Origin: Clostridia bacterium
GTDB lineage: Bacteria > Bacillota > DULZ01
NCBI GenBank assembly: GCA_012520135.1
Contig: JAAYOX010000065.1
Location: 1 to 10,102 of the forward strand
DNA length: 10,102 nucleotides
Direction: 5' to 3'
The notes under the pieces are model-generated. The model saw only the letters and a program-made list of their open reading frames with translations, was not told the origin of the DNA and made no database searches. Below are positions 6,442-10,102 of the stretch, one piece after another; position 1 is the stretch's first letter, and every line of letters starts with the position of its first letter. Position numbers and translations under genes: made by a program.

Positions 6442-6834
6442 TTGGCTAACCTAAAAGAAGAGATGAAAGTGCTGGTTGTAGATGATCAAGCAGGTATTAG
6501 ATGCCTGATGGAGGAATTTCTTAAAAGTCAATTTGAATTTGTGTTAACTGCCCAAAGCGGCAGGGAAACATTGAAAATATTAGAGCGCGAACCGGTGGAT
6601 TTGATTTTGCTGGATGTGAATATGCCCGGCATAGATGGTTTAACTACTTTGGGTTTGTTAAGGGAACGGGGATATGATTGTCCCGTTGTGTTGATGACCG
6701 GCTTGGGAGAAGATCAAGTTTTTGAGCAGAAAATAAAAGAGTTAAAAGTTAGCGGGGTACTGACCAAGCCTTTTGATTTTTACGAGTTGACACAAACAAT
6801 TGCCTGTTCCTTATCCTTGGCTAAAGAAGAGTAA
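6442..6834 (+). CDS. spo0F: Spo0F-type single-domain response regulator (sporulation phosphorelay)
   Basis: Spo0F takes a phosphoryl group from sensor kinases and passes it, through Spo0B, to Spo0A, which starts sporulation. The protein is a lone receiver domain of 130 residues with no DNA-binding output, like Spo0F (about 124). Counting from Met at base 6463, the acidic pair is Asp7-Asp8 in VVDDQAGIR, the phosphoacceptor Asp51 lies in LLDVNMPG, the switch Thr is Thr79 in LMTG, and the invariant Lys is Lys102 in TKPFDFYEL. DDQxGIR is the Spo0F form of the motif. I chose TTG 6442, preceded by AAAGGGGGGTG (6421-6431); ATG 6463 is a weaker option and TTG 6364 precedes the predicted SigH start site. 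Position before fba, as in B. subtilis, strongly supports the name. The partner kinases and Spo0B are not in this window. Confidence 0.88.
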   Translation: MANLKEEMKVLVVDDQAGIRCLMEEFLKSQFEFVLTAQSGRETLKILEREPVDLILLDVNMPGIDGLTTLGLLRERGYDCPVVLMTGLGEDQVFEQKIKELKVSGVLTKPFDFYELTQTIACSLSLAKEE

Positions 6835-6844
6835 TGGCAATATA

Positions 6845-6881
6845 TTGACTCTGCAGGAATTTTGATATAAATAGAGAATAG
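6845..6881 (+). promoter_or_regulatory. Overlapping SigH- and SigA-type promoters upstream of the zinc-ribbon gene
   Basis: SigH elements: GCAGGAATT (6853-6861, 9 of 9 against RNAGGAWWW), then 11 bases, then AGAGAATAG (6873-6881, 8 of 9 against RNNGAATWW). The spacer is the same as at the spo0F site. A SigA pair overlaps it: TTGACT (6845-6850) with TATAAA at 6866-6871 (15-base spacer) or TAAATA at 6868-6873 (17-base spacer). SigH transcription would start near 6887, beside the ATG at 6888, which favours the later TTG start of the gene. No terminator is seen between spo0F and this site. Confidence 0.65.
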
Positions 6882-6905
6882 TTAAGAATGGGGGGAGGGA
6901 TACGT

Positions 6906-7571
6906 TTGTTAATTGAGACACAGGCAGTAATAGCATTGCTTTGCCCCGGTTGTGGACGGTTGAGTTGGCACGTCCTTTCTTTATTTTCCCTGGGACGAAA
7001 GCAGTCTTTTCATTGTGAATGCGGAAATCATCTATTGACTGTGGTAAGAAAACGTAACAAATATTGGTTCCTGACTGAATGTGTTTTTTGTCAATCAGAA
7101 CATTGTAGGCCCTTTACCCGTAAAGAAATAGTAGCTCCTTATGCCCACGATCTATATTGCCGTGAAGGTGATTATGTAACCGGTTGTTTTGGCCCTAAGG
7201 AGGAAGTAAAAAAACATTTCAATGTGCACCGCCGCTCTTTGACTCAAGTAGCGTTGGAAGCAACTTCTCCCGATTATTTTCAGGACAGCAAGGTGATGTT
7301 CGGGATTTTGGAAAGGCTGTATGAAATGGCGGAGACGGGAGAACTAACCTGTACTTGCGGTAATCATAATTTAGAGATTGAGATTTTTCCGGATAAGGTG
7401 GAGGTCCGCTGTCAAAAATGCGGGATGGAAGTACTGGTACCCGCCGCCTTACCGGAGGACTTGGAAAACTTTTTATTAATGGGCTTTATTCCCATGACTG
7501 CAGGGGAATTTATTCAGCCGAGTCGGCAAAAACTGCAAAGGCTGACACATAGAGAAAGTCATATGGATTAG
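6906..7571 (+). CDS. Cysteine-rich multi-zinc-ribbon protein of unknown function
   Basis: I do not recognise this family. The 221 residues contain a run of cysteine pairs typical of zinc ribbons: CPGC (13-16) with CEC (37-39), CVFC (59-62) with Cys67, single Cys85 and Cys94, and a C-terminal ribbon CTC (149-151) with CQKC (169-172). That would allow two or three structural zinc sites. There is no signal peptide or clear membrane segment, so it is probably cytosolic. The middle, from KKHFNVHRRSLTQ to about 145, is mixed and probably helical. I chose TTG 6906 because GGGGGAGGG (6890-6898) lies 7 bases upstream; ATG 6888 would be almost leaderless from the predicted SigH start. fba follows after 18 bases, so the two are probably co-transcribed. 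A role in sporulation or in regulation is suggested only by the promoter and by spo0F next door. Confidence 0.75.
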   Translation: MLIETQAVIALLCPGCGRLSWHVLSLFSLGRKQSFHCECGNHLLTVVRKRNKYWFLTECVFCQSEHCRPFTRKEIVAPYAHDLYCREGDYVTGCFGPKEEVKKHFNVHRRSLTQVALEATSPDYFQDSKVMFGILERLYEMAETGELTCTCGNHNLEIEIFPDKVEVRCQKCGMEVLVPAALPEDLENFLLMGFIPMTAGEFIQPSRQKLQRLTHRESHMD

Positions 7572-7589
7572 TGAAAGGAGTTTTTGGCG

Positions 7590-8444
7590 TTGGCATTTGT
7601 TACTCTAAAAGAACTAATGGACAAAGCGGAAGCAGGGAAGTATGCAGTAGGAGCATTTAACTGTAACAATATGGAGATTATCCAGGCTATTATCCAGGCG
7701 GCCGAAGCGGAAAAATCTCCTGTTATAGTCCAAGCCAGCCAGGGAGCCATCAAATATGCGGGGCTCTCCTATATCGTTGCCATGACCAGACTGGCAGCAG
7801 AGGAGGCCAGTGTTCCTGTATGCCTGCACTTGGATCACGGTACCAGCTTTGACCAGGTAATGCAGTGTATCAGGCAAGGATTTAGCAGTGTCATGATTGA
7901 CGGTTCCAAATTGGAACTGGAGGAAAATATTAAGTTGACCAACCGGGTGCTGGATGTAGCCCGGGCGGTAGGAGTATCGGTAGAAGCGGAACTGGGCAAA
8001 ATCGGTGGCACCGAGGATGATATCACCGTCAGCGAATGGGAAGCCTCCATGACCGATCCGGAGGAAGCTAAAACTTTCGTGGAGCAAACCGGTGTAGACG
8101 CTCTTGCCGTTGCCATTGGAACCGCTCATGGTCAGTACAAAGGTACTCCCAAGCTGGATTTTGAGCGCTTGGCCAAGATTAGAGAACTGGTACCGGTTCC
8201 CATCGTATTACACGGGTCTTCTGGAGTTCCTGACGATGCTATTCGCAAGGCGGTGGAATTAGGAGTCAGGAAGATTAACATTGATACCAATATCCGCGAA
8301 GCTTTTGTTAAAGGGGTAAATGAGGTTCTGGCCAAGAACCCCAATGAAATCGATCCCAGAAAAATTTTAGGCCCTGCTAAGGAGAAAATGACGGAAATCA
8401 TTCGGGAAAAAATCCGTCTCTTTGGTTCCGGCGGCAAGGCTTAA
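7590..8444 (+). CDS. fba: Class II fructose-bisphosphate aldolase
   Basis: A cytosolic zinc enzyme that reversibly splits fructose 1,6-bisphosphate into dihydroxyacetone phosphate and glyceraldehyde 3-phosphate. From TTG 7590 it has 284 residues, the usual size of short class II aldolases. That start begins MAFVTLKEL, lining up with MPLVS-type starts in the family, and has AAAGGAG (7574-7580) 9 bases upstream; TTG 7584 would leave only 3. Zinc ligands are His83 in HLDHG, His180 in IGTAHG and His208 in LHGSSG; Asp82 is the catalytic acid, and VEAELG (131-136) and the phosphate-site INIDTN (229-234) are intact. Sequence alone does not fully exclude the related tagatose-bisphosphate aldolases, but position after spo0F and before tal and glpX favours fructose bisphosphate. 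It probably shares the zinc-ribbon gene's promoters. The mRNA continues to the terminator after the DUF1540 gene. Confidence 0.95.
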   Translation: MAFVTLKELMDKAEAGKYAVGAFNCNNMEIIQAIIQAAEAEKSPVIVQASQGAIKYAGLSYIVAMTRLAAEEASVPVCLHLDHGTSFDQVMQCIRQGFSSVMIDGSKLELEENIKLTNRVLDVARAVGVSVEAELGKIGGTEDDITVSEWEASMTDPEEAKTFVEQTGVDALAVAIGTAHGQYKGTPKLDFERLAKIRELVPVPIVLHGSSGVPDDAIRKAVELGVRKINIDTNIREAFVKGVNEVLAKNPNEIDPRKILGPAKEKMTEIIREKIRLFGSGGKA

Positions 8445-8466
8445 TCGATTGGAATAGCCCTGTTTT

Positions 8467-8499
8467 CTCCGGGGGATGATAAATCCGGAGGTGATCACA
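8467..8499 (+). promoter_or_regulatory. Ribosome binding site of the DUF1540 gene, inside a hairpin
   Basis: GGAGGTGATC (8487-8496) matches the 16S rRNA 3' end almost perfectly and sits 3 bases before ATG 8500 (9 bases from the GGAG core). CTCCGG (8467-8472) can pair with CCGGAG (8485-8490), burying the GGAG core in a 6-bp stem with a 12-base loop. The next bases, GTGATCAC (8491-8498), form an 8-bp palindrome. The pairing could restrain translation of this gene. Confidence 0.5.
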
Positions 8500-8658
8500 A
8501 TGAAGGGCAGGATCCAATGTAAAGTAGAAGAATGTCAATTTAATGCCGGGTTTAAGTGTGTTGCTGATGCCATTGAAGTCAGATCTAGCGGTGACAATGT
8601 AGTAAACAGTTCTGACGGTACAGCCTGCGAAACTTTCAGACCCAAAAACGGCAATTAA
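8500..8658 (+). CDS. DUF1540 domain protein, small and cysteine-rich
   Basis: A 52-residue protein with the DUF1540 pattern: Cys7, Cys12, Cys20 and Cys43, spaced C-x4-C-x7-C-x22-C, with the typical CxA-x-xIxV core (residues 20-27) and a C-x-TF ending (43-46). The four cysteines probably bind a metal. DUF1540 proteins are common in Clostridia and have no established function. ATG 8500 is fixed by an almost perfect ribosome binding site at 8487-8496; an in-frame ATG at 8476 lacks one. It lies 55 bases after fba and is followed by a terminator, so it is probably the last gene of the transcript. The name is secure at the family level; function is unknown. Confidence 0.85.
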   Translation: MKGRIQCKVEECQFNAGFKCVADAIEVRSSGDNVVNSSDGTACETFRPKNGN

Positions 8659-8666
8659 TTCGCTGT

Positions 8667-8695
8667 GAGTCAGGAGATCCTGACTCTGCTTTTTT
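8667..8695 (+). terminator. Intrinsic terminator after the DUF1540 gene
   Basis: GAGTCAGG (8667-8674) pairs perfectly with CCTGACTC (8679-8686) around a 4-base loop (AGAT), followed by TGC and six T (8690-8695). It lies 9 bases after the stop codon. It should end the transcript that carries the zinc-ribbon, fba and DUF1540 genes. Confidence 0.88.
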
Positions 8696-8741
8696 CGTGC
8701 AACTATAGGATGATGAGGATTGGGGTCAGCAAGGTTGCACA

Positions 8742-8845
8742 AGGCTATAATGATTTGCGGAGCGGGCGTTGGGCCACAGCCGCCGGCAGCTTGCTGCCGG
8801 TAACGGCGTAGGCACTTCGCCGTAGCGAAGCAAACATTATAGCCT
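8742..8845. repeat. Dispersed palindromic repeat, copy C (most complete)
   Basis: A unit of about 104 bases. Its ends are inverted: AGGCTATAATG-A-TTTGC (8742-8758) pairs with GCAAACATTATAGCCT (8830-8845), unpaired only at the one extra A. Inside are a short hairpin GGC..GCC (8765-8775), a perfect stem CCGGCAGC/GCTGCCGG (8783-8790 with 8793-8800), and ACGGCG/CGCCGT (8803-8808 with 8818-8823). The last competes with CTTCGC/GCGAAG (8815-8820 with 8825-8830). It carries no reading frame. It resembles REP- or MITE-like elements, that is, non-coding palindromic repeats possibly moved by a transposase elsewhere. No direct target duplication is visible. Confidence 0.8.
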
Positions 8846-8871
8846 GAAGTCATAAAGCATAAGCCTATGCT

Positions 8872-8904
8872 AAGTAGTACATCGGCTACTTAATTCCGGT
8901 GTAC
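8872..8904 (+). promoter_or_regulatory. Two mutually exclusive hairpins upstream of tal
   Basis: AAGTAG (8872-8877) can pair with CTACTT (8886-8891). Alternatively GTACATCGG (8877-8885) pairs with CCGGTGTAC (8896-8904) over 9 bp with one wobble. The first stem occupies the loop of the second, and the two share base 8877. If transcribed, this could be a switchable leader; no ligand-binding class was recognised and no terminator follows. Confidence 0.3.
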
Positions 8905-8987
8905 CACTGATAGACCTAAAAGCAAGACATGTAAACCCGACAACCGAAAACCGGCGACCGACTACTGAATATAGGGAGGTGAGAGTT

Positions 8988-9635
8988 TTGCGTTTGTTTC
9001 TGGATTCAGCCAACATCCAGGAGATCAAAAATGCTTATGAGCTTGGAGTGATCAGCGGCGTCACTACCAATCCCTCCCTGATTGCCAAGGAGGGCCGTAA
9101 TTTTCAACAAGTGGTACGGGAAATTGCCGGCATAGTAGACGGCCCCATCAGTGCGGAGGTAGTCAGCACTACTGCCGGGGAAATGGTGCCGGAAGGTGAG
9201 GCCTTGGCCCAAATTCACCCCAATATAGTCATAAAAGTGCCCATGACAGGGGAAGGGCTTAAGGCGGTCAATCAATTTGCAGCCAAAGGTATTAAAACTA
9301 ATGTCACATTGATCTTTTCGGCTAATCAGGCCCTTTTGGCAGCCTTGGCCGGTGCCACTTTCGTCAGTCCCTTTGTGGGTCGACTGGATGATGTTGGCCA
9401 TGATGGGCTGGATTTGGTGGCAGATATAGTGCAAATTTATGCCCAATATGGTTTTGCCACTGAAGTTATCGCGGCCAGTATCAGGCACCCGCTGCACGTT
9501 ACCCAGGCAGCATTGTTGGGGGCCGATATTGCTACAGTGCCCTATAAAACACTGATGCAAATGCTCAAGCATCCCTTGACGGATGCAGGCATTGCTAGGT
9601 TTCTGGCGGATTGGGAGCAAGTCAAAAACAAATGA
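8988..9635 (+). CDS. tal: Transaldolase, TalC/FSA subfamily
   Basis: A Schiff-base enzyme of the non-oxidative pentose phosphate pathway that moves a dihydroxyacetone unit between sugar phosphates, in the cytosol. TTG 8988 gives 215 residues, the usual size of this short subfamily, with GGGAGGTG (8974-8981) 6 bases upstream and a start MRLFLDSAN like relatives; GTG 8979 overlaps that site. Motifs: Asp6 in LFLDSAN, GVTTNPSL (24-31), the Schiff-base Lys83 in NIVIKVPMT, NVTLIFS (105-111) and SPFVGRLDD (127-135). Fructose-6-phosphate aldolases of this family carry Gln and Tyr where transaldolases carry Glu and Phe. Here Glu57 (SAEV) and Phe129 (SPFVGR) are seen, which favours true transaldolase activity. 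tal follows fbaA in B. subtilis too. It is separated from the fba transcript by a terminator. Confidence 0.93.
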   Translation: MRLFLDSANIQEIKNAYELGVISGVTTNPSLIAKEGRNFQQVVREIAGIVDGPISAEVVSTTAGEMVPEGEALAQIHPNIVIKVPMTGEGLKAVNQFAAKGIKTNVTLIFSANQALLAALAGATFVSPFVGRLDDVGHDGLDLVADIVQIYAQYGFATEVIAASIRHPLHVTQAALLGADIATVPYKTLMQMLKHPLTDAGIARFLADWEQVKNK

Positions 9636-9810
9636 TGAGAGATCCGGGAGACGGTTCTTCCGAAATGTTGGATGACCTGTTACTCTTGCCTCTGGCTTCT
9701 TGCTTCGCAAAGGTGCACTGAATTATTTAGATTTTGATGCAAAAATGATTAAGGTGTTGGGGAGAAACGGAGTTGTAATCAATTGGGGGAAAGGTGGCTA
9801 ACAGAATAAG
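9636..9810. other. Gap between tal and glpX
   Basis: These 175 bases contain no credible gene, although murAB occupies this place in B. subtilis. I saw no hairpin with a T run and no convincing promoter. A short TTGCTTCGC (9700-9708) resembles the reverse complement of the repeat's right end but is too short to call. Confidence 0.5.
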
Positions 9811-10102
9811 ATGGAACGGGAATTAACACTGGAATTTGCGCGGGTGACCGAAGCGGCTGCCTTGGCAGCAGCCCGGTGGATGGGATTAGGAGACAAGAAT
9901 GCTGCCGATGATGCAGCAGTAGCTGCGATGCGGGCAGTTTTTGACACTATTCATATCGATGGCGAAGTGGTCATCGGTGAGGGAGAAATGGATGAGGCTC
10001 CCATGTTATACATTGGTGAGAAAGTAGGCGTGGGGGTAGAGCCACAGGTTGATATAGCCGTAGACCCTTTGGAAGGAACTAATCTGGTGGCTAAAGGGAT
10101 GC
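9811..10102 (+). CDS. glpX: Class II fructose-1,6-bisphosphatase, 5' part (runs off window)
   Basis: Removes the 1-phosphate of fructose 1,6-bisphosphate to give fructose 6-phosphate, the committed step of gluconeogenesis; the cytosolic enzyme needs Mn or Mg. The first 97 codons are present, roughly 30% of a normal GlpX. They open MERELTLEFARVTE, like the E. coli protein, and carry the metal-site residues Asp33, Glu57 in GEGEMDEAP, and Asp85 with Glu88 in DIAVDPLEGT, at the same numbering as E. coli GlpX. No upstream in-frame start is possible because TAA lies at 9799-9801. The ribosome binding site is poor: AAGGTGG (9791-9797) is 13 bases from the ATG. A 10-codon frame from GTG 9795 to TAA 9825-9827 overlaps the start and could couple translation. 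glpX follows tal and murAB in B. subtilis; here murAB is absent. Confidence 0.95.
   Translation, partial: MERELTLEFARVTEAAALAAARWMGLGDKNAADDAAVAAMRAVFDTIHIDGEVVIGEGEMDEAPMLYIGEKVGVGVEPQVDIAVDPLEGTNLVAKGM

Larger units (their letters stand above)
8696..8987. other. Gap before tal: repeat copy C and hairpins, no gene
   Basis: Together with the terminator, this makes 329 bases without a gene. It contains repeat copy C (8742-8845), a small hairpin GCATA-AGCC-TATGC (8857-8870), two competing hairpins (8872-8904) and the tal ribosome binding site. tal should need its own promoter, as it follows a terminator, but I found no convincing pair of boxes. The TATAAT at 8746-8751 belongs to the repeat arm and has no -35 box at normal spacing. 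Confidence 0.6.

Noticed and set aside
8746..8751. Perfect TATAAT as a -10 box for tal
   Set aside because: It belongs to the arm of repeat copy C, is mirrored in the other arm, and has no -35 box at 16-18 bases (the nearest, TTGGGG, is 20 bases away).
8943..8972. SigH-type promoter at tal (ACTGAATAT at 8964-8972)
   Set aside because: The -10 part fits, but the bases 11-12 upstream (CCGAAAACC region) lack AGGA, and it overlaps the tal ribosome binding site region.
9700..9708. Fourth copy of the dispersed repeat in the tal-glpX gap
   Set aside because: Only nine bases match the repeat end, and no second segment is found at the expected distance.
9795..9827. Ten-codon leader peptide gene before glpX
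   Set aside because: GTG 9795 has a purine-rich stretch upstream, but a frame this short is expected by chance. It is mentioned in the glpX entry only as possible translational coupling.

Overview
The window looks like chromosomal core DNA from a spore-forming member of the Firmicutes, most likely of the class Clostridia (inference). The grounds are strong Gram-positive ribosome binding sites, many GTG/TTG starts, a Spo0F-type response regulator, a clostridial DUF1540 protein, and gene order. All recognisable genes are on the + strand: argS, pyrG, a FemAB-family gene, an alanine-racemase-family gene (alr), spo0F, a cysteine-rich zinc-ribbon gene of unknown function, fba, a DUF1540 gene, a transaldolase gene (tal) and the 5' part of glpX. 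From pyrG onward the order follows the Bacillus subtilis series pyrG-ywjG-spo0F-fbaA-tal-murAB-glpX. Here femX and alr sit where ywjG would be, a zinc-ribbon gene lies between spo0F and fba, a DUF1540 gene and a repeat lie between fba and tal, and murAB is absent.

Layout. Positions 1-346 hold no gene; they contain fragments of a palindromic repeat, a hairpin and a possible promoter for argS. argS (347-2029) is followed by a clear SigA-type promoter and pyrG (2098-3678). A long hairpin separates pyrG from femX (3745-4824). A decayed repeat copy and a possible promoter precede alr (5049-6221). Between alr and spo0F is what may be the remnant of a signal-peptide gene. spo0F (6442-6834), the zinc-ribbon gene (6906-7571), fba (7590-8444) and the DUF1540 gene (8500-8658) run to an intrinsic terminator at 8667-8695. 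The gap before tal (8988-9635) holds the best-preserved repeat copy. glpX (from 9811) runs off the window.

Functions. argS and pyrG serve translation and CTP synthesis. femX and alr are cell-wall genes: peptidoglycan peptide modification and, probably, D-alanine supply. fba, tal and glpX form a set for glycolysis, gluconeogenesis and pentose phosphate exchange around fructose 1,6-bisphosphate and fructose 6-phosphate. spo0F joins this metabolic block to sporulation control.

Most interesting points. (1) Two good SigH-type promoters lie just upstream of spo0F and of the unknown zinc-ribbon gene, which suggests that gene, and perhaps fba behind it, is induced at the start of sporulation. (2) A dispersed, multi-hairpin repeat of about 100 bp has TAATG/CATTA ends and an inverted flank at its best copy; it occurs in three places. 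(3) The alanine racemase has unusual substrate-site motifs. I saw no phage, CRISPR, insertion-sequence transposase, tRNA or rRNA.
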